Counted from the stretch's first letter, positions 24,296 through 34,700 are shown. The stretch is DNA of 64,000 nucleotides from Liolophura sinensis (GCF_032854445.1 NC_088305.1:7011606-7075605); one strand, 5' to 3'. Notes: generated by a model from the sequence alone, not told the origin. Numbers and translations: made by a program.

Positions 24296-24425
24296 TCAGG
24301 GAAAGAAAGTTTTGCATAAAACTTTCTTTAACATATTCATAATTATGAATAATAATAACGTTTACCACAGTCTTTAAAAACAAAGCTGCAGAAAACCAAC
24401 TAGACACGTGACAAACAATCAGCAA

Positions 24426-27400
24426 TCACATTATCTTTCCTTTTATGTGTCTAATCTCTAGATTAAATTCTTGCAAAAGCAAACTCCACCGTAACAATCT
24501 TCGGTTTTTACCTTTTAGTTTGTGCAAAAAGGTTAAGGGATTGTGATCTGTATACACAACAATGCGGTAACTTGACGAAGTCACATATACTTCAAAATGC
24601 TGTAATGCTAGAATTAAGGACAGACACTCTTTTTCTATTGTCGAATAATTTCTCTGGCACTTGTCAAATTTGCGAGAGAAAAAACATACAGGGTGATCAA
24701 CGTGATCTGTTTCATTTTCTTGTAACAAAACTGCCCCAGCAGATATATCACTAGCATCAACAGCTAGCTTAAATGGTAAACTAAAATCAGGTGCTACAAG
24801 TATGGGGCCGCCGCTTAGCATGGCCTTTAATCTATCAAAAGATCTCTGACACTCAATGGACCACAAGAATTTAGCACCTTTCTTTAACAGCTGAGTTAAT
24901 GGCTCACTAACAAATGAAAAGTTTCTACAGAACTTACGATAATAACCTGCCATGCCCAAAAAACGCTTTAATTCTCTCTTACAACTTGGCACTGGAAAAC
25001 AAGAGATAGCACTGATTTTAGAATTAACAGGTTTTACCTGACCCTGTCCGACAACATGCCCTAGATATGTGACAAAAGCACAACCAAACTCACACTTGGC
25101 CAAATTTACTGTAAGATTGGCTTGGGACAGTCTCACAAATAATGCCTCCATGATAGTTAAATGTTCCTCCCAAGTGTCGCTGAATATAATTACATCGTCG
25201 ATGTAAACACGACACCCTTCAAGGCCTGATGTAACGTTGTTCACAAGTCGTTGAAAGGTGGCAGGACTGTTCTTCATCCCAAAGGGCATGAATTTGTACT
25301 GGTATAAACCATCTGGGGTAGCAAACGCTGACACCTCACGAGCGCGCTGCGTGAGCGGTACTTGCCAAAATCCTTTCAATAGGTCAAACTTGACGACAAC
25401 GCTGGACTTTCCCACGGCATCGATACAGTCGTCAATCCTTGGAATGGGAAAGTTGTCCGCTTTAGTGACGGCATTCACTTTGCGATAGTCTATACACATA
25501 CGGTACGTCCCATCTGGTTTTGGCACAAGAATACAAGGTGAACTCCAGTTACTGTTACTGGGCTCGACCAGATCATTTTCTAGTAAATACTGAACTTCTT
25601 TTCTCAAGTATTCAGTTTTAGTTGGGTTCAGTCTGTATGGGTGCTGTTTAATCGGCTTGGAATCTCCAACTTCAACATCATGGTAGATGGATTCAGTCCT
25701 GGTTGGAACATCAGGGAACAAATGTTCATATCGACGAACCAAATCCTTCAACTGCTGGCGTTGCTGATATTCCACATGACCCAACACAGAATCAATGTCC
25801 TCAAGAATACTTGAATTCTGGAGTTTGGCTGACCGGAACCTTAAGTCAAAATCTTGATCATTCCTAACAGCTGGATCAGGGCATAAGTTAGAGGTAACAA
25901 CTCCACTAGGATGTACAACATTGAGATCAGTGCTATCTCTGTCTACATATGGCTTTAACATGTTAATGTGACAAAGTTGTCTAGATTTGCGCCGATCAGG
26001 AGTGAAAATAATATAATTAAGATCACTTAGCCTCTTGTCTACTACATAAGGTCCAAAATAACGAGCTTCAAGTGGCTTACCACTAACTGGAAGTAAGGCC
26101 AATACCTTCTGACCAACTTCAAATCTGCGTCTTACTGTCTCTTTGTCATACTTAGTTTTCATACTCTTCTGAGAAGCTGTAAGATTCTCTCTGGCTAACT
26201 CACATACTCTGTTGAGCTTAGTACGAAAACTTGACACATACTGTAATAGGTTAACATTGTCACTATCACCAGACACAAACTTTTCCTTGAACAACTGTAG
26301 TGGACCACGCACAGTATGGCCAAACACAAGCTCAAATGGACTAAATCTAAGTGACTCTTGTACAGACTCTCTTACAGCAAACATTAACAAAGGTACACCC
26401 TCGTCCCAATCTTTCCCTGTCTCAAAGCAGTAAGTTCTTATCATACTTTTCAGTGTCTGATGGAATCTCTCTAGTGCTCCTTGACTTTGTGGGTGATAAG
26501 CTGAGGACTTATACTGGCTAATACCTAGCTCATGCATAACTTGTTGGAACACACCAGACATGAAATTTGAACCCTGGTGTGACTGTACTGACTTAGGCAG
26601 ACCAAACATGGTGAAGAACTTAACTAAAGCCTTAATTACAGTCTTGGCAGTAATATTCCTTAGTGGAATTGACTCAGGGAAACGAGTTGAAGTACACATT
26701 ATGGTTAACATATACTGATTTCCAGACTTTGTCTTAGGTAGCGGACCAACACAATCTATTAAGATTCTACTGAATGGCTCACCAATTGCAGGAATAGGTC
26801 TCAAGGCTGCCTTGGGGATTGTCTGGTTAGGTTTCCCCACTAACTGACATGCATGACAAGACCTGCAAAATTCAGTAACATCTTTCCTTATTCCTGGCCA
26901 ATAAAAATGACTGAGAATCTTATGATAGGTCTTATTAACACCTAAATAACCTGCTAACGGCGTTTCATGCGCTATGGTCAGTATGTCTTTACGATAAGAC
27001 TTGGGCACAACTGCCTGATGCTTAACTGCCCATTCATTCTCCATCGAAACATCGGGAGGCCTCCACTGCCGCATCAATATGCCAGACTTGACATAGTAGT
27101 AGCATGGGTCAGGTAAAGATTCACCATCTTTAGCTGCATCATTAAACAAGCAAGAAATACTTGGATCACTGTGTTGTTCAGCAATCAACTCAGTCCTACA
27201 AAATGGCTGATCACCACTAACAAAATTAGTATCTACTTCCTGCTGGCTGTCTAATTTGGAAGAATCTCCATCCAACATGTTGTTGAGAAAAGTCTCACTC
27301 AAATCAACAGTACTACCCTGGTCCGTACTGACTTTTCTAGACATAGCTCTTGTAACAACACAGGACGGATATAAACCCGCTATCTCGCTTTCAACTGGCT

Positions 27401-27668
27401 CTGTGACTGAATTCAGAGAAGGCTTATCAACCATTAAGGGATCAACAGTAACTTTATCATGTGCTAAGTCATTTCCCAACAACAAATGAATACCCTCAAA
27501 AGGTAATGAAGGCTTAATGCCTACCCTGACAGGTCCAGATATCAAATCTGATGGCAAATAAATATCATGAAGGGGAACACTGACAAAGTCACTAGACTCT
27601 ACTCCTCTAATAAGGGCACGAACCCCAGAGTACGACTCTTCAGAAAAGGGCAGAGTATTCATCAACAA
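24426..27668 (-). pseudogene. pol: Gypsy pol: protease end, integrase, RT, RNase H
   Basis: Open frame of 1080 codons (first codon read as TTG; the true frame joins gag upstream). Residues 1-75: C-terminal half of an aspartic protease ('LLLGNDLAH'). About 230-275: integrase zinc motif (His234, His249, Cys268, Cys271). Catalytic core: Asp305 present, the second Asp replaced by His364 ('SHQGSNF'), Glu400 present. 'GPYVV' at 539 is the GPY/F module. RT 655-890: Asp762 and 'YIDD' 822-825. RNase H 965-1080: Asp971, Glu1014, Asp1041. A frameshift near 24434 cuts off the last RNase H residues. One altered catalytic residue and few breaks suggest a young but inactive copy. Confidence 0.92.
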
Positions 27669-27694
27669 CAGAGAGATGCCCCAGTATCCCTTTA
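27669..27694 (-). pseudogene. Protease active-site segment between gag and pol
   Basis: Directly after the gag stop codon (TAA, 27692-27694), still in the gag frame, the sequence encodes 'RDTGAS', the retropepsin active site. The frame then hits a stop, while pol continues in the -1 frame. So the protease is split by one nonsense codon and one frame change. Whether either is natural recoding or decay cannot be decided here; no classical slippery heptamer is visible. Confidence 0.7.
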
Positions 27695-29137
27695 TATCTT
27701 TATAGGGGTAGCACCAGACATGTCGCTTCTAAGCGACACTGAACCAGAATTGATAAACGGAGCAAAGCTATCCATAGAGCATTTGGGAATCTTATCCAAT
27801 CCCGTATCAGCTAACTCAGATCTGCTTTTAACTGCTGATGTAACTTCCGGCAATGTTTTGTGCATTGCAACACAAAGACCTGTGGGCTTAGACTCATTCT
27901 GAGCTTCCCGTATCCTTTTCAACTTGTAACATTCACTCATCACGTGACCTACCCGCTTGCAAAAATTACAAGTGACCCTATTTCGAGGACTACCATTCCA
28001 ATCTGAACTACGTGAACCATGAGCTGTAGAACCACTGGAGCCTGGTGTAGAACTCTTCTGTGTAGAGCTACCTCTACCTGTTGCATGTGACTGGGTATTT
28101 CTTCGTGTAAATGAATTAAATGGCTTACCCGTGTATGTAACCTTATGTGTCAAGGAATAATCATCAGCTAAACTGGCTGCCTCTTCAAGTGTACTCGCCT
28201 TCTGCTCATCAACGAACACCTTTACATCATTATGAATACAACGCTTGAACTCTTCTACCAGCACAAGCTGACGCAAACTTTCAAAATCCTTGCCTATTTT
28301 CTTGGCTATACACCAGCAATCAAACAACTGCTCCTTAGCTCGACCAAACTCAACGTATGTCTGATTTCTACCTTTTTCACAGTTACGAAATTTCTGGCGG
28401 TAAGCTTCAGGCACCAATTCATAACCCTTCAAAATGACTTCTTTCACATAGTCATAATTGGAAGCACTCTCTACACTTAACTGAGTGTAAATTTCCCTGG
28501 CCTTTCCAATTAGCACACTCTGTAATAACATAGTCCAGAACTTTTTAGGCCACTTCAAACTATTTGCAATTTTCTCAAAATGCAGAAAATATTTATCCAC
28601 CTCTTTTTCCTGAAAGGATGGAACTAACCGAATGTATTTGGTCACATCAAATCCTGAACCCTGTCTACCGGAAGGACCCGGTTTCTCATCTCTCTCAACC
28701 TCTAACTTTTTCATTTGGAACTCCAATTCTCTTTCCCTCTCTCTCTCCTCTCTCTGCACTTCCCTCTCTCTTTCCTCTCTCTGCACTTCCCTCTCTCTTT
28801 CCTCTCTCTCTCTCTGCATTTTCAACTTTTCTAACTCTATCTCATGTTCCCTCTCTTTCTCTCTTTCCTCTTTCTCCAATCTCAACTTTAACTGCTTAAA
28901 CTTAAGCTCGGCATCAGACTGACCCTCGAACTCATAATCAGATAATGCAGAACTATCAAACTTCCCTATCTCCACTAAATGTTTCAACAAAGTATACTGC
29001 ATATCTCTTTTCCTCCATGAAGACTTTACGGACAAACCTAAAAATGTCCCTAACTTAACCAAGTCTTCCTTCTTTAAACTCTCAAAAACACCCTGATCGG
29101 GCGCATTAACAAACTGTTTAGGATCAAAATCTCCCAT
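27692..29137 (-). CDS. gag: Gypsy gag with SAP-like, coiled-coil, SCAN-like and CCHC parts
   Basis: Intact 481-codon frame starting at ATG 29135-29137. It would form the element's particle and package its RNA. About residues 20-60: SAP-like helical segment ('LKKEDLVKLGTFLGL'). 75-150: highly charged Glu/Arg coiled coil containing 9-residue repeats ('EREREVQRE'). 165-330: helical capsid-like region resembling the SCAN fold ('LVLVEEFKRCIHNDV'). 340-385: Ser/Thr/Gly-rich linker. 390-403: zinc knuckle Cys390, Cys393, His398, Cys403. A link between SCAN domains and Gmr1-like gag has been proposed in the literature; the match here is by eye. Confidence 0.9.
   Translation of the reverse strand: MGDFDPKQFVNAPDQGVFESLKKEDLVKLGTFLGLSVKSSWRKRDMQYTLLKHLVEIGKFDSSALSDYEFEGQSDAELKFKQLKLRLEKEEREKEREHEIELEKLKMQREREEREREVQREEREREVQREERERERELEFQMKKLEVERDEKPGPSGRQGSGFDVTKYIRLVPSFQEKEVDKYFLHFEKIANSLKWPKKFWTMLLQSVLIGKAREIYTQLSVESASNYDYVKEVILKGYELVPEAYRQKFRNCEKGRNQTYVEFGRAKEQLFDCWCIAKKIGKDFESLRQLVLVEEFKRCIHNDVKVFVDEQKASTLEEAASLADDYSLTHKVTYTGKPFNSFTRRNTQSHATGRGSSTQKSSTPGSSGSTAHGSRSSDWNGSPRNRVTCNFCKRVGHVMSECYKLKRIREAQNESKPTGLCVAMHKTLPEVTSAVKSRSELADTGLDKIPKCSMDSFAPFINSGSVSLRSDMSGATPIKI
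28738..28810 (-). repeat. 27-bp tandem repeats within gag coiled coil
   Basis: Two and a half copies of a purine-rich 27-bp unit (plus strand 'ctctctgcacttccctct'), encoding 9-residue steps of the coiled coil. Frame is preserved, so copy-number change would lengthen the helix without breaking it. Confidence 0.75.
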
Positions 29138-29153
29138 TGTAAATATTTAGCAG

Positions 29154-29238
29154 ATATAACAGAGCCTGTTATGCTTATAACATACAACACAAAGGTCCGC
29201 AGACTAACAGTACATGAAAACGTTAAATAGTCATACAT

Positions 29239-29242
<4 letters not shown>
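29154..29242 (-). repeat. 5' LTR remnant (89 bp)
   Basis: Identical by eye to the first 89 bases of the 3' LTR (24197-24285) and ending in the same TG boundary next to an AT repeat. The remaining ~900 bp of the LTR, the tRNA primer site and the gag leader are missing; gag starts 16 bases further on. Deletion or assembly collapse. Confidence 0.85.

Positions 29243-29309
<67 letters not shown>
29243..29309. repeat. (AT)n microsatellite
   Basis: 67 bp of pure AT repeat bordering the 5' LTR remnant. Confidence 0.97.
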
Positions 29310-29312
<3 letters not shown>

Positions 29313-29689
29313 GACTCCAAATGCTATCTTAACTGACTCCAACTGCTGACATCCTTCAGCTAAGCGCAATACCAGTCTGTTCCGTACAGTTTTCATCTAT
29401 TGATCACCCTTCGGATGGTCTTTAATTACCTAATAATATCTAGTATACTCCAATATGTTACTGGAGCTTTCAAACATACAGCTTTGTGCTGCCAGCAACA
29501 GCGGTGAGTGAGGAAACTAGTCCACATTACAGGCAAATGTCAGTGTTTGGTTTTACTCTCATTTATTTCATATTGCCCACAGTCAACAAGTGGTGATCAA
29601 TTGTTTGTTCCACCAACAGGCACATCACTTATCATCTAGCTTCCAACTGAATGCTGGAAGTTTATTCTACTTACCAGGATTATTATTCT
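29310..29689. other. No gene recognised
   Basis: Inserted DNA between the gypsy element and a Tc1 relic. 'taactgactccaa' at 29327 closely follows 'cctgactccaaatgctatct' at 29311, a minor local repeat. No protein similarity seen. Confidence 0.5.
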
Positions 29690-30486
29690 TTTGAATATTT
29701 GCGCTTGGGCGTTTTCCACAAAACTGCAAATTGCTGCAGCTATTGATTTACACTGTTGTTACGAATTCTTACTGCTACGTGTTGGTATAAAAAAGTTTTA
29801 TACACCGCTCTTGCATTATCTTGCTCTAGAACAAGATTGCGTCTTCAAGCAAAAAATGGAAAGAGTACAGGCCTCTACACTTCATCGACGTAGCGCTGCG
29901 CCGTGACGCCTCTTCCACATCCCTGTCCAGTGTTTTGGGAGATCACAGGCGGAACGTAACGTGCCCAGCAGATTGTTCCCCAAAGTATGATTGAAGGCTC
30001 TCCCCAACGGTCATTCTACAATACACATGGATCACTGAACCTTTAACCTCTACTTCGTCATACCCTTACTCGGCCGTCCACTGCGTTGATGCAAAATCGA
30101 CTTTCATCTGAGGGACGATATTCTTCCATTGCCCATTGCGCCAATTCCGATGAACTGCAACCCAGTTAAGTCGAGCGCGTCTGTAACGTGGAATCAAACA
30201 TGAACCAACATAAGGTCGACGGAAACGCAAACCCGCATCGTTGAGTTGGCCACGTACAGTATTGGTGCTGATGGGTCGGTTCGTTGCTCCAGCTGTGTTT
30301 TGAACTGTAGTGGCTGCTTGCAGGAATTGATTCCGACGATATGAATTGACATTGAAGCTGGTCTTGATGGTTTGACGTCACACGAGGGCGTCCGCTAGTA
30401 GTGGTGATGCAGCCTGTATATGGTGGACTCCTGAGCGCCACAATGTCTGGCGACACCTGAGACGTTCATCAGCACTCAGATGTGGC
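29690..30486 (-). pseudogene. Tc1-like transposase relic
   Basis: Minus-strand frames give, in order, 'MPHLSADERLRCRQTLWRSG' (ATG at 30486), 'ISTNTVRGQLNDAGLRFRRP' (near 30250), a segment near the first catalytic site (about 30115), 'DRWGEPSIILWG' (near 29990), 'RYVDEV' (near 29890) and 'LVLEQDNARA' with the second catalytic Asp (near 29820). The region with the final Glu is not recognisable. Many frameshifts and stops. Inverted repeats not identified. Confidence 0.78.
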
Positions 30487-30801
30487 ATGGTCACTGTCGC
30501 ATCAAAATGCGAAAGCAACAGTTCTGCAATTTATGTTCCTTAAGAAGCATTCTCAGACCAAGAATCTCGTGAAAAGGAAGAGCATTCAACTCAACTAACA
30601 AACACTTTTGAGGAATATGAAAATTAAAATCAATACAATTAAGTACTGCCTGACACTACGTTTGCTGCCTTTACGGAAGATACTCAACTTTAAAGTTGAA
30701 AAACACTCTCTAAAACATCCATTACATATTAACACACTTTTGATTACTCAGAATGTACTTCCGAATTGACACTGGAAAAATTCGCATTCTTCTGGAATGT
30801 A

Positions 30802-30803
<2 letters not shown>

Positions 30804-30855
<52 letters not shown>
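30804..30855. repeat. (AT)n microsatellite
   Basis: 52 bp of AT repeat. Open frames that cross it on both strands (Ile/Tyr repeats) are artefacts. Confidence 0.97.
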
Positions 30856-30857
<2 letters not shown>

Positions 30858-31439
30858 ATTTTTCCATATTCACTGGTAACGTGTTTTAAATTTGTTTTGG
30901 ACATGGATCCGACCATTATCGTGGTATATGAATTTCTGACTGCACACTTACATATTTACCGTCAGTATATATATCAATCTTATAAAACACGTTTGATGGA
31001 GTGTCATTGAAACATTACTTTTTGAATCGGTAGCTGTATTTATATATGGTAAATACAGCCAACGTAGTATATACCATGGGGGCGCACTTCATACGATAGC
31101 GCAATAGGGCAAGCATTTATGTGAGATGCGGCCACACGTACATACACAACTCCCCCATTTGTGCACGTACGTCAGAGCGCGTCTGTCTACATGGGTTTTG
31201 GGGAGAATTGATAATGTGCGTTGGGGCATGTTTATGCGCAAGCACTCAAAAAAATTTGGGGTCATTTGGGCTACCCCCTGGAGGGCCCTAGCTGCGGCGC
31301 GTTTGTCTACACAGGTTTTTTATGGGAATTGCGCATGTACGTCCGTGCGTCCGGACGCTCTCCATTTAGATACCCAGGCTATTCCTGATATACTAGTACA
31401 ATCAACATGCCCAAGGGATACAACACATGCAAGTGGCGC
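30856..31439. other. Possible left flank of the polymerase element; no gene
   Basis: Contains a short hairpin at about 31031-31060 ('gctgtattta' / 'taaatacagc') and two imperfect direct copies of 'cgcgtctgtctacatgggtttt' (about 31178 and 31299). The open frame 31126-31446 follows this repeat and has no recognisable domain. Could include a decayed terminal repeat, not shown. Confidence 0.4.
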
Positions 31440-31470
31440 ACATTAATCTCAACAGAGCTCTGCAGTAAAA

Positions 31471-31725
31471 GCTGCCTTTGGGATTTCTGTGAGGTTCACC
31501 AGGCAAGACTTCGCAAGGGCTCATACACTGCCTTGCCGAATTTGCGGGGGCGTCGATAATAACAAAGAAAGGCTCTGTCTCGCGTGTTGACATCGAAGTG
31601 GGTGGTGGTGTGATAAGAGGGCAGTGCAGAAAGAATGTGCACGTCTGGCCGCTATTGAAATTCCCATTTAGAGGCATGGTTACAGCTGATATATCCATCC
31701 ATCAGCATGGCGACTACGGATGAGC
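31471..31725 (+). pseudogene. Small Cys-pair (zinc-ribbon-like) protein, frameshifted
   Basis: From 31471 one frame reads 'GISVRFTRQDFARAHTLP', then 'CRICGG...LCLAC', two CxxC pairs suited to bind zinc. A frameshift near 31592 follows, after which another frame continues 'VDIEVGGGVIRGQCRKNVHV' to a stop at about 31725. Its end overlaps the next ORF start. No family recognised; it sits just upstream of the polymerase and may be part of the same element. Confidence 0.45.
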
Positions 31726-31889
31726 CCATTCGGGAGACAGTCAAGGAGCGCCTGCTAAAGTCCTTACAGCCTGGGAAATATGACCTACCGCCCCCCCCCC
31801 CCCCCCACCCCCAACCACGCAAGAAAAGGGGTAGGAAGAGAAAGCCATTGACGAAGGATTTGACCCAATGCCTTGCTCCAAAACACTGA
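31707..31889 (+). CDS. Short Pro- and Lys-rich ORF upstream of PolB
   Basis: ATG at 31707; 60 codons. N-terminal part 'DEPIRETVKERLLKSLQPGK' is charged and helical, then a proline run encoded by a C-tract (31791-31806), then a basic tail. It could be the remnant N-terminus of the polymerase ORF, because downstream frames continue the same element. The C-tract is a likely frameshift site. Function unknown. Confidence 0.35.
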   Translation: MATTDEPIRETVKERLLKSLQPGKYDLPPPPPPHPQPRKKRGRKRKPLTKDLTQCLAPKH

Positions 31890-31899
31890 GAACTACTGC

Positions 31900-34700
31900 C
31901 GACTACCAGGAGGTTTCGGAGCTGTTTGAGGATGTCATTGTAGATGAGTCCCTGGAAGACTCCATGCGTAATCAGAAATTATCTCCGGTTATGGCACGTT
32001 CATATGACCGCACGCCATCCGCACGCTGCAAACTCTAGAGCTTTCCTCAAAGCTGTTCGCTCCAGGATCAAGGAAAAGCTCGAAGAACGGATATTAGCCC
32101 TTAATGGTGTGAAAGTTCAGCTCGCCTCCAAAGTCTACCTCCGCAAATCCGGCCGGATGAAGAGGCAGTTATCAAAGCCTTCCCTCACATCCTGGAGATT
32201 CTGGAAAAGTGGCCGTAGAGAATCAGGATGGATCATTGATCGAGCGGAAGCTATTTGGCTGGGCATCGCTAGATACCAGCCGCTGAGAGGAGGCTCCTAC
32301 ATACATTGCCAGCAGCTGTGAAGAAGAAGAAGGCGGCGTCAACACGGAGAACAAAGACGACCACTGCCTTCGATGGGCACTCCGGTCCTCTCTGTTTCCT
32401 GCAGCCAAAGATACACAGAGGCCCAAAAACTACCCAACGAATTATGGTGTCAACTTTGAAGGGATCGACACCCTCACACCCGTCTCACAAACCCCAAAAG
32501 TCGAGCGCCAGAGCAACTTTCGGCTTGGACAAAGGCGTGATCATGCACCACATCAGAAAACAGGCAGGGGATTTGCCTCGTATCAGAATGAAAGCAAATT
32601 CCACTACACCTGGGTCAAGGACTTTAACCGCCTTCTCAATGGCCAGAGGAAACACCCGGAGCGAAAGCATTTTTGCGAGCGTTGCCTGCACGGCTATACC
32701 AGCTATACCAGGACCTGCTGGAGGTACACAAACCAGAGTGCAAAGGTATCGGCCAGACTGCCGGACCATTACATCATCTATGCATACTGAGGCTCTGACT
32801 ACTGAGGTCGAGGGTAGTCAGGATCACAGACAAAGCAACACAAGAAAAACACAACTACATGCTGAATGCAGTTACTTCTACATCGTGGTGCGCTGTGATG
32901 GGCAGACAGTGCCGCCACTTGAATGTCGCGGCCCAAATGTTTTTCCTCCACGCACTGCATAAAGAGGAGCGCAAGATCAAGACGGTGTTGAAGGCCATGA
33001 GGATGACACAAAAGGACTGGCAGACCTACAACACTGCCACGACCTGCCATGTCTGTAAAGTAACTTGTAGTTGCAGGGCAACTGGACTGGGCCACATCAC
33101 AGGGAAATACCGGGGTGCCGCAACCTGAAGCTGCGGCTAAGCCCCAAAACAACCAAGATTCCCGTGGTCTTCCACAATCTGCGGAACTATGACTCCCACC
33201 TGCTGATGCAGGCCATTTCGAAGGTGGAATGTCGCATTCCCTGCATCTCTAACAACACGAAGAAGTATGTCTCCTTCTCTCTGGGGACGTTCCGCTTCAT
33301 TGACAGTGTACACTTTCTGCTGGCATCGCTAGTGGCAGCCAACCAACCAGAGACATTGCAAATCACGGCCCAGTATGAACCAAACCAGCAGCATCATGAG
33401 ATTTTAATGCAAAAAGCCATCTACTAATAGTACATTGACTCCTGGCAGAGCTTCACAGAGCCTAAACTCCCCCCAAAAGAGGCTTTCTACAGCAAGCTCT
33501 CGGAAACGCACATCGGCGATGAGGATTATGTCCATATACAACTGGCCTGGAAGGTCTTCGGACGCACGACTCTGTCGGACTACCATGACGTCTACAACCG
33601 CAATACTGTTGGCGGATATCTTCGAGTCCTTCCGGAAGACCTGCCTGAGGCAGTACAGCCTTGATCCCACCTACTCCTACACCAGCCCCGGCTTGTCTTG
33701 GGATGCTATGCTGAAGAAGACGAAAGTGGAATTCGAGCTGCTCACAGACTATGGCCAGCATCTTTTCCTCGAGTAAGGAATGGGTAGTGACATCTCAATG
33801 GTGCCCAAGTGGCATGCCCAAAGAAACAATCCCCTCGTCGAAGGTTATAACCCTTAGAAGCCTAGCAGTTACATTCTCTACCTCGACGCCAACAACCTAT
33901 ACGGCTGGGCTATGAGCCAGCCACTGCCAACAGGTGGCTTTCAGTGGGTGGAAAACTCTCTTCTCTTCTTTCTCTTCTGTCTTCTTTTTACGCCGTACTC
34001 AAGAATATTTCACGTATACGACGGCGACAAGCATTATGGTGGGAGGAAACCAGGGGGAAACCCACGATCATTTGCAGGTTGCTGGGAGACCTTCCCGCGT
34101 ACGGCCGGACAGGAAGTCAGCATTGGTGCATCGACACCATTGGTGAGAGGCTCCTGGGTCAGTGCGCTGCGCTAGCGCGCTAACCAATTGAGCAACGGTG
34201 GCCCCCTGGGTGGAAAACTACGACCAACTCACAAAAGCGATCGCAGAGCTCCCAGTGAGCAGCCCTGTGGGCGTCATCCGTGAGGTGGACCCTGAGTACC
34301 CAAAGAAGCTTAACGATGCGCAAAATGCATATCTGCCAGCACCAGAGCGCATGGTGGTCCAGAAGGAGTGGATGTCGGAGTTTCAGGTGGGTCTCATCGG
34401 CGACAAGAGGGGGGGGGGGCACAACATCAAAAAAGCCAGAGGTTTAAAAAAGACCACCGTGAAGGGTATCAGGCAGGAGCAGGACAAACAGGCTCTCTTC
34501 AAAAAGCAGAGCTTTCGCCATGGCATGTATGTCCTGCCGTCAGAGCGCCATCGCACCTACGGGCAGCATCTGAATAAAGTATCGTTCTCACCCTTCGACT
34601 CCAAGCGCTGGATAGCCGAAAATGGGTGGGCACGCTGGCGTATGAACACCAAGATGCCCTTCAAGTTAACACAGTTGAAATTAACGACTACATAGATGAG
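31900..34700 (+). pseudogene. Protein-primed family B DNA polymerase, broken
   Basis: Would replicate linear element DNA from a protein primer. Recognisable pieces across three frames: 'ILALNGVKVQLA' (32088), 'HCLRWALRSSLFPAAK' (32363), 'FHYTWVKDFNRLLNGQ' and 'KHFCERCLHGY' (32600-32690), 'YNTATTCHVCKV' (33028), 'KIPVVFHNLRNYDSHLLM' (33155), 'SPGLSWDAMLKKT' (33683), and polymerase motif A '[13 protein letters not shown]' (33876). A SINE splits it at 33958-34206. Near 34387 the reading jumps from 'VVQKEWMSEFQ' to a C-terminal part ('FRHGMYVLPSERHR'), so motifs B and C are deleted. The exonuclease site near 32785 is frameshifted. Clearly dead. Confidence 0.85.
33958..34206 (-). mobile_element. 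SINE family 1 inserted in polymerase gene
   Basis: Nearly complete copy on the minus strand, from 'ggggccaccgttgctcaatt' down to the tail 'gagtacggcgtaaaa', with a pyrimidine-rich tail on the plus strand. Perfect 13-bp target duplication 'tgggtggaaaact' at 33945-33957 and 34207-34219. The polymerase reading resumes in the duplicated text. Confidence 0.95.

Larger units (their letters stand above)
23280..29242 (-). mobile_element. Ty3/gypsy LTR retrotransposon, Gmr1-like
   Basis: Element on the minus strand: 5' LTR remnant (29154-29242), gag (27692-29137), pol (24426-27668), polypurine tract (24286-24295), 3' LTR (23280-24285). Pol order is protease-integrase-RT-RNase H, with integrase upstream of RT. 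In standard Ty3/gypsy elements integrase is last; the upstream position is known for the Gmr1-like clade. RT and RNase H are clearly gypsy-like, not copia-like. Both ends lie in AT repeats, consistent with insertion into an AT-rich target. Absent from unit B, so it inserted after the duplication. Confidence 0.93.

Noticed and set aside
28564-28922. Two Ser/Leu/Phe-rich open frames on the plus strand
   Set aside because: They are the reverse reading of the gag coiled-coil purine repeats; composition is an artefact.
24426-29137. Copia-type element, because integrase precedes RT
   Set aside because: RT ('YIDD', 'FGMKNSPATFQ') and RNase H text, GPY/F module and H2C2 integrase are gypsy-type; Gmr1-like order explains the layout.
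30722-31010. Open frames with long Ile/Tyr repeats on both strands
   Set aside because: They are translations of an AT microsatellite.
32306-32962. 218-codon plus-strand frame as a novel gene
   Set aside because: The polymerase text is in the other frames over the same interval; this frame is a basic, low-complexity shadow.
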